Shown here one piece after another: positions 9,190 through 17,720 of a stretch of DNA of 64,000 bases. Within the stretch, counting starts at the first letter, position 1, and every line of letters starts with the position of its first letter. The position numbers and the translations under genes are program-made. The notes beneath the pieces were generated by a model. The model had not been told where the DNA came from. It ran no database searches and worked only from the letters and a program-made list of their open reading frames with translations. Origin of the DNA: Candidatus Mycobacterium methanotrophicum (lineage in GTDB: Bacteria > Actinomycetota > Actinomycetes > Mycobacteriales > Mycobacteriaceae); contig NZ_CP097320.1 in assembly GCF_023515995.1 (NCBI RefSeq), forward strand, positions 124,001-188,000, written 5' to 3'.

Positions 9190-9981
9190 ATGGAAATAAC
9201 TAACCCGCGGGTGCTGGTGATGGTTTCTGCAGCGGCCCGCATTCCGCTGCGCAACGGCTGCAGCGAGCCCACGGGCACATATCTCGGCGAGCTGGTTGAG
9301 CCGACCGATGCGATGTTGGACGCGGGCTTCGAGTTGTCGTTCGCGACGCCCGGAGCGCGTATCCCGACGATCGACGGCACGTCCTGCAGTTTGATGTACT
9401 TCGGCCTGTCGCGAAGCAGACGAGATGCGGCACTGGCCAGCTACACCCGGCTGCTGGAACTCGGCCTGGCGAGTCCGGCCAAGCTCGAAGACATTGCCCG
9501 TGACCAGCAGCGGTTGGCTGATTTCGACGCGGTCTTCGTGCCCGGCGGTCACGCGCCGCTAGTCGACTTGCTGCACCGCGACGCGTTCGCCGACAACACG
9601 CTCAACGACGACTTCGGTGCGCTCATGCAGTATTTCCATGAGGCCCAACGACCTACCTGCTTGATTTGTCATGCCCCGGCCGCGCTCGCCGCCGCGCCCA
9701 GCGTCGCCGGGCGCTGGCTCTACGACGGCTACCGGATGACATGCTTTAAGGCCTCAGTGGACACCATGCTGTCGACTGTCCCGTTGGCGCGTCGCTTCCA
9801 CGGGCAGCTCATCGAGGACCCGACTCAGCTGCTAACCTCACGTGGCGCCAAAGTGGAGCAGACGCTGCTGCCGATGGGCAGCAAGGTGGTCGAAGACCGC
9901 GAGCTGATCACCGGGCAGGACCCTTACTCCGCGAAGGCGTTGGGTGCTGCATTCGTTAGGAAGCTGCAGCAGCGCAGCTGA
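9190..9981 (+). CDS. DJ-1/PfpI-family protein (Hsp31-like glyoxalase or deglycase)
   Basis: 263 residues from the ATG at 9190. The fold signature is VFVPGGHAPLVDL near 120 followed by the nucleophile elbow CLICHAPAAL near 160, in which Cys and His form the DJ-1 catalytic pair. The C-terminus has ITGQDPYSAKALG, typical of the Hsp31/glyoxalase III branch. Members convert methylglyoxal to lactate without glutathione or act as chaperones; the substrate here is unknown. An upstream TTG (9157) is in frame but adds residues unlike the family. It is convergent with wzm. Confidence 0.8.
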   Translation: MEITNPRVLVMVSAAARIPLRNGCSEPTGTYLGELVEPTDAMLDAGFELSFATPGARIPTIDGTSCSLMYFGLSRSRRDAALASYTRLLELGLASPAKLEDIARDQQRLADFDAVFVPGGHAPLVDLLHRDAFADNTLNDDFGALMQYFHEAQRPTCLICHAPAALAAAPSVAGRWLYDGYRMTCFKASVDTMLSTVPLARRFHGQLIEDPTQLLTSRGAKVEQTLLPMGSKVVEDRELITGQDPYSAKALGAAFVRKLQQRS

Positions 9982-10043
9982 GTCATTCAGATTGCCGTCA
10001 TAGTCGTGCCGCACGCGAAAACCACAGCCGTGAACGCAATCTC

Positions 10044-10070
10044 GACGTGACAGACGTGACAGACGTGACA
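10044..10070. repeat. 9-bp tandem repeat, three copies
   Basis: Three perfect copies of GACGTGACA between the convergent DJ-1 gene and wzm. They lie outside both coding regions, 12 bp from the wzm stop codon. It is a short microsatellite-like array with no visible function. Confidence 0.8.
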
Positions 10071-10081
10071 GCGGTAGCCGC

Positions 10082-10912
10082 CTACACCCAGTACGCCACC
10101 CGGGCGCGGTATTGGCGCATCACGAAGGCTGCCGTTAGCCAGCCCACCACCGTCAGGCCGAGTACCACCGCCCAGTGCCGAAGCTCCTGGTGCGAGCCCA
10201 GCAGGGGGGCGCGCACGATATCGAGGTAATGCAGCAGCGGGTTCAGCTCGACGATCTTCGCCCACCGTCCGGCGCCCTGCTGCCGCAGCGTGTCGTCGTT
10301 CCAGATGATCGGCGTCATGAAGAACAGCAACTGCACGACCGAGAACAGCAGCGGGCCGATGTCGCGGAAGCGGGTCGCCAGGATGCCGAAGCACAGCGAC
10401 ACCCACACGCAGTTGAGCACAATCAGCCCCAGCGCCGGAATCACCGAAAGGTCGGCCCACGACCACGGTTTAGGAAAGATGATCGCGATGACGACGTAGA
10501 TGACGATGTTGTGCGCAAACAACAGCATCTGCCGCCACACCAGCCGATAGACGTGCACGGAAAGCGGCGTCGGCAACTGTTTGATCAAGCCCTCGTTGGC
10601 GACGAACACCTCGGCGCCCTCCAGGATCGAGGCGTTGATCAGATTCCAGATGATCAGCCCGAGCGTGACGTAGGGCAGGTGCACCGACAGCTCGAGATGG
10701 AACAGCTTGGAATACAGCCCGCCCATCGCGACGGCGGTGGTGCCGGTCGCGATCGTGATCCAAAACGGTCCCAGCACCGAGCGGCGGTAGCGCTGCTTGA
10801 TGTCTTGCCAACCCAGGTGCAGCCACAACTCCCGGCGGCGATACCCGTCGACCAGATCGCCCCAGGCGCGGGTCAGCGTCTTGGACTGCGCCGCGGCGTC
10901 GATGAGGGTCAT
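10082..10912 (-). CDS. wzm: Wzm-type ABC-2 permease (Rv3783-like)
   Basis: 276-residue integral-membrane permease of an O-antigen-type ABC exporter. The N-terminal amphipathic stretch contains DLVDGYRRRELWLHLGWQD, then KQRYRRSVLGPFW near residue 45, the ABC-2 signature. About six helices follow, with FFMTPIIWN near 200. Paired with Wzt it is proposed to move the lipid-linked galactan intermediate across the membrane. The ATG overlaps the glfT1 stop as ATGA, so the two are translationally coupled. Confidence 0.9.
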   Translation of the reverse strand: MTLIDAAAQSKTLTRAWGDLVDGYRRRELWLHLGWQDIKQRYRRSVLGPFWITIATGTTAVAMGGLYSKLFHLELSVHLPYVTLGLIIWNLINASILEGAEVFVANEGLIKQLPTPLSVHVYRLVWRQMLLFAHNIVIYVVIAIIFPKPWSWADLSVIPALGLIVLNCVWVSLCFGILATRFRDIGPLLFSVVQLLFFMTPIIWNDDTLRQQGAGRWAKIVELNPLLHYLDIVRAPLLGSHQELRHWAVVLGLTVVGWLTAAFVMRQYRARVAYWV

Positions 10913-11817
10913 GACCGATTCTCGGGTCGTCCGAACCTTTCCCGACGTCCCATCCGGCGTAGCCGCAGCCACTCCAGCAGACCCTGCGGGTCGCGACGGG
11001 ATACCAGGAAGAACCAGCCGAACCGCACCCACTCCTGAACCAGCAGCTTGCGCAGACCCGGCTGCGACAGCAGGTAGCCGCGATTGCGATAGGTGAAGTA
11101 CCGCTTGGTCGGATCGTCGGGATATTGGGTGTGCATGCGCCCGGCAAGGATCGGCTTGAATTCGGCCGACCCACACGGGTGCAGATAGACGGCAGTCAAG
11201 CAGGTTCCGAACGCCATGCCGGACCGAACCAGTCGACGATGCAGCTCGACCTCGTCGCCGCGGACGAACAGCCGCAGGTCCGGCACGCCGATCGACTCGA
11301 ACGTCGACGCGGCGAACAACGCCCCGTTGAACAGCGACGCGATACCCGGCAGCAGGTCCTGGCCCTCGGCGGTACGCAACTCGCCGACCAACCTGCGCCA
11401 CACCAGGCCGCGGCGCAGCGGAAACGCCAGGCGCCGCGGGTCGTCGAGGTTGCACACCACCGGCGACACCGCGGCCAACCGGTGCTTTTCGGCGCACGCC
11501 AGCAACGTCGCCAGCACTTGGCTGTCTTGCGGGTGGCCGTCGTCGTCGGCCAGCCACACCCAATCGGCGCCCAACGCCAGGGCATGAAGTATCCCGAGCG
11601 CGAAACCGCCTGCGCCGCCGAGGTTTCGGCGCGACGGAAGATACGTCGTCGGGATAGGTTGTGCGCCAACGAGTTCCCGAACGCGGTCGTCGTCGTCGTT
11701 GTCGACGACGATCAGCTGGTCGGGCAGTCGACTCTGGGTGGTCAGCACGTCGAGCGACTTGGCCAGTTCGTCGTGGCGCCGGTGGGTGACGACGACCGCG
11801 CACACCCCAGGCGTCAT
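10909..11817 (-). CDS. glfT1: GlfT1 galactofuranosyltransferase
   Basis: GT2 enzyme that adds the first galactofuranose residues from UDP-Galf to the rhamnose-GlcNAc-PP-decaprenyl acceptor, starting galactan. The 302 residues match M. tuberculosis GlfT1 (304). Visible: N-terminal AVVVTHRRHDELAKSLD, nucleotide/metal motif WVWLADDDGHPQD near residue 90, acceptor region LFVRGDEVELHRR near 185, and LHPCGSAEFKPIL. Start and stop both overlap the neighbours as ATGA. Confidence 0.95.
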   Translation of the reverse strand: MTPGVCAVVVTHRRHDELAKSLDVLTTQSRLPDQLIVVDNDDDDRVRELVGAQPIPTTYLPSRRNLGGAGGFALGILHALALGADWVWLADDDGHPQDSQVLATLLACAEKHRLAAVSPVVCNLDDPRRLAFPLRRGLVWRRLVGELRTAEGQDLLPGIASLFNGALFAASTFESIGVPDLRLFVRGDEVELHRRLVRSGMAFGTCLTAVYLHPCGSAEFKPILAGRMHTQYPDDPTKRYFTYRNRGYLLSQPGLRKLLVQEWVRFGWFFLVSRRDPQGLLEWLRLRRMGRRERFGRPENRS

Positions 11818-12617
11818 CCCGGCACCTCGTCGGCCGCGGTCTCGGCAAGCACCTCACGCACATGGCGCGCGGCGTCGTCACCTTCGTAGGCGCGCACGAC
11901 TTCTTCGATCCCGCCGGACATGCGGATGACGCCGCGGTCGATCCACATCGCGGTCTTGCACAGCCGGGCCAGGAATTCGTTGGAGTGGCTGGCGAACACC
12001 AGGATGCCGGAGCGCTCGACCAGCCGCTGCAGCCGGGCCTGCGCCTTCTTGAGGAAGTCGGCGTCGACGGCGCCGATCCCCTCGTCGAGCAGCAGGATTT
12101 CCGGGTCGATGCTGGTGACCACACCCATCGCCAAGCGCACCCGCATACCGGTCGAATAGGTGCGCAGCGGCATCGACAGGTAGTCGCCCAGCTCGGTGAA
12201 CTCGGCGATCTCGTCGACCTTGGCCAGCATCTGCCGCCGCGTCTGCCCGAGAAACAGGCCGCGGATCACGATGTTCTCGTAGCCGGAGATCTCGGGGTCC
12301 ATGCCGACACCCAGATCGAAGACCGGCGCCACCCGACCGCTGACCGTGGCGGAGCCGCGCGTCGGCTCGTAGATGCCCGAAAGTAGCCGCAGCAGCGTCG
12401 ATTTGCCGGCGCCGTTGTGGCCGACCAGCCCGACGCGGTCGCCCAGGTTCAACGACATCGTGATGTCCCGCAGCGCCTCGATGACCACCACGTTGGAGGC
12501 ATTGCGCCCGATCGCGCCGCCCAGGAACGTCTTTTTCAGCGACCGCGACTTGGCGTCGAAGATGGGGAACTCCACCCAGGCGTTGCGCGTCTCGATGAAA
12601 GGGCGCGGACTGGTCAC
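11814..12617 (-). CDS. wzt: Wzt-type ABC transporter ATPase (Rv3781-like)
   Basis: ATP-binding subunit partner of Wzm; 267 residues from GTG 12617. Walker A is GHNGAGKST near 75, the ABC signature YSTGMRVRLA near 165, and Walker B PEILLLDEG near 185, followed by the switch His in VFASHS. The N-terminal stretch FPIFDAKSRSLKK is typical of polysaccharide Wzt proteins. There is no long C-terminal glycan-binding domain, so substrate choice probably does not rest on a Wzt-C module. The start lies 10 bp after the pafE stop. A longer frame exists upstream but overlaps pafE and matches nothing. Confidence 0.92.
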   Translation of the reverse strand: MTSPRPFIETRNAWVEFPIFDAKSRSLKKTFLGGAIGRNASNVVVIEALRDITMSLNLGDRVGLVGHNGAGKSTLLRLLSGIYEPTRGSATVSGRVAPVFDLGVGMDPEISGYENIVIRGLFLGQTRRQMLAKVDEIAEFTELGDYLSMPLRTYSTGMRVRLAMGVVTSIDPEILLLDEGIGAVDADFLKKAQARLQRLVERSGILVFASHSNEFLARLCKTAMWIDRGVIRMSGGIEEVVRAYEGDDAARHVREVLAETAADEVPG

Positions 12618-12627
12618 AGATTGTCGC

Positions 12628-13167
12628 TTAGAGGTATTGCCCGGTGCCCGAACCGTGGCCGCCGTGCCCGGGCCTGCCGACCCCCGGGGGAAGCGCACCC
12701 TGGCGCATCTGCTCAAGCTGCGCGCGAGCGGCCATCTGCTGGGCAAACAGCGCGGTCTGGATTCCGTGGAACAGCCCTTCCAGCCAGCCGACCAGCTGGG
12801 CGTGGGCGATACGCAGCTCGGCGTCCGATGGGATGGTGCCCTCGGTGAACGGCAGCGTGAGCCGGTCGAGTTCCTCACGCAGTTCGGGTGCCAGCCCGTC
12901 TTCGAGTTCTCGGATGCTGATGGCGTGGATCTCACGCAACCGGTTGCGGCTGGCGTCGTCGAGCGGCGCCGCCCGTACCTCCTCGAGCAACTGTTTGACC
13001 ATGGTGCCGATCCGCATCACCTTGGCCGGCTGCTCGACCAGGTCGGTCAGCGAAGCGTCGTCGGAGTCTTCGGAATCAGCGTCTTTCCCGCCAGCCATCA
13101 TCCGGGGGTCGAGGCCACCGATAATTTCGATGTTGTCGTCGTCGTTGCCGTTACTCAATCCAGTCAC
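12628..13167 (-). CDS. pafE: PafE/Bpa, ATP-independent proteasome activator
   Basis: 179-residue homologue of Rv3780. Dodecameric PafE rings dock on the 20S proteasome and open its gate without ATP or Pup. The docking element is the C-terminal GQYL (last residues GHGSGTGQYL). The middle is a four-helix bundle (about 45-155) with DLVEQPAKVMRIGTMVKQLL and LVGWLEGLFHGIQTALFAQQ. The N-terminus is acidic and disordered, and the tail is Gly/His rich. The GTG start overlaps the preceding stop (GTGA), placing it inside a polysaccharide-export operon. Confidence 0.95.
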   Translation of the reverse strand: MTGLSNGNDDDNIEIIGGLDPRMMAGGKDADSEDSDDASLTDLVEQPAKVMRIGTMVKQLLEEVRAAPLDDASRNRLREIHAISIRELEDGLAPELREELDRLTLPFTEGTIPSDAELRIAHAQLVGWLEGLFHGIQTALFAQQMAARAQLEQMRQGALPPGVGRPGHGGHGSGTGQYL

Positions 13168-15164
13168 TCTCCTTGCGGCTCACGTGTGGGAGCTGTGGTG
13201 GCGCCGTGGGGTCGTTGTGGGCCCAGCCATTGGTAGATCCGGGCCTCGCCATTGTCGTAGAGCTTCGCCCACGACCTCGATTTATCTATTGACCCTAACC
13301 CGTCGGGCACCGCGAACCCCCTGACCGTCGGGACGCTGGTCAAGATGTAGCGAATATTGAGCGCCCGCATTGCCTCGGATACCCGCGGATCGTGATCGCG
13401 ATCGGCATAGGCCCAAAAAATGAACCGGTAGTAGCCCGGGCCGGTTTGCCGTGGGAAGTCGTAGTGAGTCCACAGCGGGTGCAGGTCGGCCACGGCGTAC
13501 ATCCAGCCGGTGCCGTCGACGTTCGAGTTGCCGATCACGGTGGCCCGCGCGCCCGGCAGCGTTGCTAGATAAGCAAAAGCGTCGAGGTCTTTCTGGTCGA
13601 CGATCACCGAGTCGTATTTGTCGCCGAACAGCACCAGGTGTCGGTGCAAGTAGTGGCGGGCGGTGAGCACCGTCGTGGCCAGCAGCAAGACCACCGTGGC
13701 CGACGCCCACACCGGCGGGGGCAGTCGGGCGCGCCGCTCGATGAACCGCTTGGCGCCGGCCACCACTGCTGCGACGATCGCGAAGACCGCGATCCCTGCC
13801 ATCGGCGTCGCCAGCATCGTGACCACGCCCGAAAGCCGTCGCGGATCGTTGTAGAAGAACTGACTGAACTCTTCGATCGCGGCGCCCAGGGCGTTGCGAA
13901 ACGGCGCCCCCGAGAAGATGGTCGCGACGGTCAACACGAGCCAGACCACCGGCGGCCACCAGATTCTCTTGTACAGCAGGATCACCATGCCGATCGCGCT
14001 CAACACGATCAGGCCGTACTGCGTGGGGAAATCGTTGAGGTGACGGGTGTGCAAGAGCAGCGCATCGATGACGCCCTGCTTGACGCTCTTGAAGCTGGGG
14101 AACGCGTGCCCGGCGATGATGTCGGCCTGGCGGAGCACCCCGATGAACTGCGGCGCCAGGATCAGCCCCGTCGGCACTGCCACCATCGCCAGGGTTGCCA
14201 CGTCGGCGAGCCGTCCACGCGCCGGATGCCGCCGCGCGTCGAAGAGCCACCAGGCCAACAGGAACAAGATCACAATGAAACCACCGGTGAGGTGGGCCGA
14301 CAACGCGCCCACAAGCGCCAGCACGGCCACCGGGATGCGATCGCGATGTCGCAGCGTCGAGGTGATCAAGACAAACGTCGGGATCGCGACCCCGTAGGCC
14401 GCCAGGTTGGGCATCGCCGCCACACCGAACTCGACGTAGGGCACCGAAGTGAACGACGCCGCCAGCGCAGCTGACGTGGCCGACACGCCCGCTGCGCGCC
14501 ACATGGTCGTAACCGGCCTGAGCAGAAACCAGGTGAGCGTCGCCGCGCTGGAGGGAAACAACCACACCGACGCTGCCACCGAGCTCAGCGTGTAGCCGGT
14601 CGTCGGCGCCGACCCGGTGAGCTGACAGAACACCGCTGTCAGCGCGTGAAACACCGACGGGTAATACAGCGGCTGGCGGGTTTCGACGTTGCGCAGCTCG
14701 CCCATGTGGGTGGACGACGCCTGCCCGGTGTCGAGGACGAAGCGCACCTCGTTCGCATGCCAGACCGCGTCCCAGGTACTCGGGATGGACTGCCAATGTG
14801 TGATGCCGCGATAGGCCGCCCACATGATCAGCAGGGCACCCAGCAGCACGCCCGCAGCTACCGTCAGCGCGGGCCTGCCGGCGATCCCCCGGGTTTCGGC
14901 CTCGGTGTCGCGGTAGCGGGCGAGCAGCGGCTGCAAACCCGCGATCAGCAGGCACACCGCGGCCAGCGCGGCCAGCGCCGTCCAACCGTTCCATGGGATT
15001 GCCAGCGCACCGAACGGGATAATCGCCAGAGCCACCACGCCGTAAGTCAGCGCCGGGCCAACTGCGACGGCGACCGGCCACGTTAGCTGGGTGACGCGTG
15101 CGACGATTGCGCCCGGCGCGATCAGCAAAAACACCGCGATCAGCGTTCCGGTGCACAGGCCCAC
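13164..15164 (-). CDS. GT-C-type membrane protein (Rv3779-like)
   Basis: GTG 15164 gives 666 residues, the length of Rv3779; a longer GTG at 15215 would add 17 residues without support. About a dozen membrane helices lead to a soluble C-terminal region with GNSNVDGTGWMYAVADLHPLW and RYILTSVPTVRG. The first large loop contains PSTWDAVWHANEVRF, an acidic loop expected of GT-C enzymes. Rv3779 has been reported to take part in making polyprenyl-phosphomannose; I carry that over only as a possibility. It is the first gene of the pafE-wzt-glfT1-wzm operon. Confidence 0.8.
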   Translation of the reverse strand: MGLCTGTLIAVFLLIAPGAIVARVTQLTWPVAVAVGPALTYGVVALAIIPFGALAIPWNGWTALAALAAVCLLIAGLQPLLARYRDTEAETRGIAGRPALTVAAGVLLGALLIMWAAYRGITHWQSIPSTWDAVWHANEVRFVLDTGQASSTHMGELRNVETRQPLYYPSVFHALTAVFCQLTGSAPTTGYTLSSVAASVWLFPSSAATLTWFLLRPVTTMWRAAGVSATSAALAASFTSVPYVEFGVAAMPNLAAYGVAIPTFVLITSTLRHRDRIPVAVLALVGALSAHLTGGFIVILFLLAWWLFDARRHPARGRLADVATLAMVAVPTGLILAPQFIGVLRQADIIAGHAFPSFKSVKQGVIDALLLHTRHLNDFPTQYGLIVLSAIGMVILLYKRIWWPPVVWLVLTVATIFSGAPFRNALGAAIEEFSQFFYNDPRRLSGVVTMLATPMAGIAVFAIVAAVVAGAKRFIERRARLPPPVWASATVVLLLATTVLTARHYLHRHLVLFGDKYDSVIVDQKDLDAFAYLATLPGARATVIGNSNVDGTGWMYAVADLHPLWTHYDFPRQTGPGYYRFIFWAYADRDHDPRVSEAMRALNIRYILTSVPTVRGFAVPDGLGSIDKSRSWAKLYDNGEARIYQWLGPQRPHGATTAPTREPQGE

Positions 15165-15273
15165 TGGACTAGTATGGCTGGCCGGGTGACCCGGCTCGGG
15201 ACGGCGGGTACGCACCTAGGCGCCCGCTACCGTCACGGTTTGGCTGGTTCTGCGGAACTTTAAGGTGGCTGGC

Positions 15274-16470
15274 ATGGCATACGACGTCGCCCGGGTGCGG
15301 GGATTACATCCTTCCCTCGGGGACGGTTGGGTGCATTTCGATGCGCCGTCGGGGATGCTGATTCCCGACTCGGTGGCGACCACGGTTTCGACTGCGTTCC
15401 GCGGATCGTCCCCGAGCAGCGCCGGTCCGCATCCGGCGGCCAGGCGCAGCGCCGCCGTGCTGGAAGCGGCGCGGCAGGCCGCCGCCGACCTGCTCGACGC
15501 CGACCCGCGCGGAGTAGTGCTGGGTTCCGATCGCGCGGTGTTGCTGTCGTCGTTAGCCGACGCGTCGTCGACCCGTGCCGGCCTCGGCTACGAGATGGTG
15601 GTCACCCGCCTCGACGACGAAGCGAACATCGCGCCGTGGCTGCGCGCAGCAAGCCGGTTCGGCGCCAAGGTGAAATGGGCCGAGGTCGATATCGAGACCG
15701 GTGAGCTGCCGCGGTGGCAGTGGGAGGGCCTTATCGGGCAGCCGACGCGGCTGGCCGCAGTGACGTCGGCGTCGGGGACGCTGGGCACCCTCACCGATCT
15801 GCGCCCGGTGACCAAGCTGATGCATGACGTCGGCGGGTTTGTGGTCGTCGACCATTCCGCGGCCGCCCCGTACCGTCTGGTCGCCATCGACGAGATCGAC
15901 GCCGACGTGGTGGCCGTCAACGCCGTCGGGTGGGGCGGTCCGCCGATCGGGGCGTTGGTGTTTCGCGACCCGGCGATGATCAACACGTTTGCTTCGGTGT
16001 CGACAAACCCGTACGCCACCGGCCCGGGGCGTCTGGAAGTCGGTGTGCACCAGTTCGGTCTGCTGGCCGGCTTTGTCGCCAGCATCGAATACCTTGCTTC
16101 ACTGGATGAGTCAGCGCGCGGAACACGACGCGAAAGACTCGCTATCTCAATGCAATCGGCCGCGTCGTACCTGGACAGGATCTTCGACTACCTGATGGGC
16201 TCGCTGCGATCGCTGCCGTTGGTGGTGGTGATCGCCCGGCCCGAGGCGCGGATACCGGTGGTCAGTTTCGCCGTCAACGAGGTGCCGGCCGAACGGGTGG
16301 CGCAACGGTTGGCGGACAACGGAATTCTGGCGATCTCCAACGCCAGGTCGCGAGTTCTTGACGCGATCGGGGTCAACGACGTCGGCGGCGCCGTCACCGT
16401 CGGGCTGTCGCATTACTCGACGACGGCCGAGGTCGACCAGTTGGTGCGCGCGCTGGCGTCGCTGGGCTAG
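15274..16470 (+). CDS. class V aminotransferase-fold protein lacking the PLP lysine (Rv3778c-like)
   Basis: 398 residues from ATG 15274 (GTG 15265 is an alternative). The fold is that of cysteine desulfurases: [14 protein letters not shown] near 155, then [15 protein letters not shown] near 190 where the PLP-binding Asp and the following residue occur. In working enzymes a Ser-x-His-Lys follows about 20 residues later; here the segment reads [17 protein letters not shown] with no lysine. The homologue Rv3778c also appears to lack it. It is therefore probably a non-enzymatic relative or one with a changed role. It is head-to-head with the Rv3779-like gene. Confidence 0.8.
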   Translation: MAYDVARVRGLHPSLGDGWVHFDAPSGMLIPDSVATTVSTAFRGSSPSSAGPHPAARRSAAVLEAARQAAADLLDADPRGVVLGSDRAVLLSSLADASSTRAGLGYEMVVTRLDDEANIAPWLRAASRFGAKVKWAEVDIETGELPRWQWEGLIGQPTRLAAVTSASGTLGTLTDLRPVTKLMHDVGGFVVVDHSAAAPYRLVAIDEIDADVVAVNAVGWGGPPIGALVFRDPAMINTFASVSTNPYATGPGRLEVGVHQFGLLAGFVASIEYLASLDESARGTRRERLAISMQSAASYLDRIFDYLMGSLRSLPLVVVIARPEARIPVVSFAVNEVPAERVAQRLADNGILAISNARSRVLDAIGVNDVGGAVTVGLSHYSTTAEVDQLVRALASLG

Positions 16471-17460
16471 TTACCTGGGCGAGCAGACCGTCAGCACGAT
16501 CTTGCCCGCCACTGCGCCCGACGACAGCAGCTGATGGGCCTGCGCGGCCTGCTGGATCGGTAGGTGCGCGCCGATGACTGGCCGCACCCGCCCGTCAGCA
16601 ATCATCGGCCAGACCGAGGCGGTCACCGCTTCGACGACGGCGCTCTTGCCGCTGGGACCGGTCACCGGTCGGCCCCGCAGCGCGGTCCCGATCACCCGCG
16701 CCCGTTTGCCGACAAGCTTGCCGAGGTTGAGCTCGCCCTTGATGCCACCCTGCATCCCGATCACGATCAGCTGGCCATCGCTGGCCAGCGCGTCGAGGTT
16801 GCGGTCCAAATACGCGGCGCCGATGATGTCCAGGATCACGTCGGCGCCCGCGCCGTCGGTTGCCTCGTGAATTCGCGCGACGAAGTCCTCATCGCGGTAG
16901 GCGATCGCGATGTCGGCCCCCAGTTCGCGGCACAGCTCGAGCTTGGGCGCGGACCCCGCGGTCACCGCCACCCGGGCGCCCAATGCCCGGGCGACCTGGA
17001 TGGCATGAGTCCCCACCCCGCTGGCGCCGCCGTGGATCAGGAGCAGCTGACCCTGGCTCAGATGAGCCGTCAACGCCAGATTCGACCACACGGTGCACGC
17101 CACTTCCGGCAGGCCGGCGGCGTCTTGCAGGCCGACACCGCGCGGAATGGGCAGCAGCTGACCGGCGGGCACCGCGACATATTCGGCGTATCCGCCGCCC
17201 GCCAACAAAGCACAGACTTCTTGCCCGACCGTCCATCCGCGGACCCCGTCACCTAGCGCGTCGATGACGCCGGAGACCTCCATGCCGAGCAGCTCGCTGG
17301 CACCCGGTGGCGGCGGATAATGGCCGGCGGCCTGCAACAGGTCGGCCCGGTTGACGCCTGCCGCGCTGACTTTGACCAGCACCTCGCCGCGGCCCGGCGT
17401 GACGTCGGGGACTTGCTGCCACAGGAATTGATCGGCGGATTCAGCGACGATGGCATGCAT
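16471..17460 (-). CDS. NADPH:quinone oxidoreductase, zinc-free MDR family (Rv3777-like)
   Basis: 329 residues from ATG 17460. N-terminal GroES-like domain (VNRADLLQAAGHYPPPPGAS near 40) and nucleotide-binding domain with LIHGGASGVGTHAIQVARALGA, written here as GASGVG near 150. This matches the PIG3/QOR branch of medium-chain reductases that reduce quinones or enals with NADPH. No zinc-ligand cysteines are present. It is convergent with the aminotransferase-like gene (adjacent stop codons), and its start faces tRNA-Ser across about 170 bp. Confidence 0.88.
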   Translation of the reverse strand: MHAIVAESADQFLWQQVPDVTPGRGEVLVKVSAAGVNRADLLQAAGHYPPPPGASELLGMEVSGVIDALGDGVRGWTVGQEVCALLAGGGYAEYVAVPAGQLLPIPRGVGLQDAAGLPEVACTVWSNLALTAHLSQGQLLLIHGGASGVGTHAIQVARALGARVAVTAGSAPKLELCRELGADIAIAYRDEDFVARIHEATDGAGADVILDIIGAAYLDRNLDALASDGQLIVIGMQGGIKGELNLGKLVGKRARVIGTALRGRPVTGPSGKSAVVEAVTASVWPMIADGRVRPVIGAHLPIQQAAQAHQLLSSGAVAGKIVLTVCSPR

Positions 17461-17633
17461 GGCCGCCACGCTACAAGGTGTGCGGACCCATTTCCTCGGC
17501 CAGTTGTCGCCTTCGCAGATCGCCGCGATGGGGGAGAACTGCCGGCGAATCAGCGCCGCGCTGAAACGGTACGACCGACCTTCCAAGGCCGGCGGGCGGG
17601 CCAGTGGAGGCTGACACCGTTACCCTTGTCGGC

Positions 17634-17720
17634 GGTGGCGTGGCAGAGCGGCCTAATGCACTCGCCTTGAAAGCGGGCGACGGCTAACACCGTCCGGGGG
17701 TTCAAATCCCTCCGCCACCG
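17634..17720 (+). tRNA. tRNA-Ser (anticodon UGA)
   Basis: Acceptor stem GGTGGCG pairs with CGCCACC at the 3' end, followed by discriminator G. There is a long serine-type variable arm. The anticodon loop is CTTGAAA with anticodon TGA. TTCAAATC lies in the T loop and no CCA is encoded. A possible -10 (TACCCT) lies at 17621. The last 19 bp also encode, on the other strand, the final codons of the lipE homologue. Confidence 0.95.

Noticed and set aside
10082..12124. A long minus-strand frame running from wzm into wzt
   Set aside because: Upstream of ATG 10912 it is a shadow of glfT1 and wzt; the Wzm family starts at MTLIDAA.
15164..15215. Longer start for the Rv3779-like gene
   Set aside because: Adds 17 residues without similarity; GTG 15164 gives exactly the 666 residues of Rv3779.
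17634..17720. tRNA-Ser genes as attachment sites of integrated elements
   Set aside because: No integrase and no duplicated tRNA 3' end was found near any of the three tRNA-Ser genes or tRNA-Arg.
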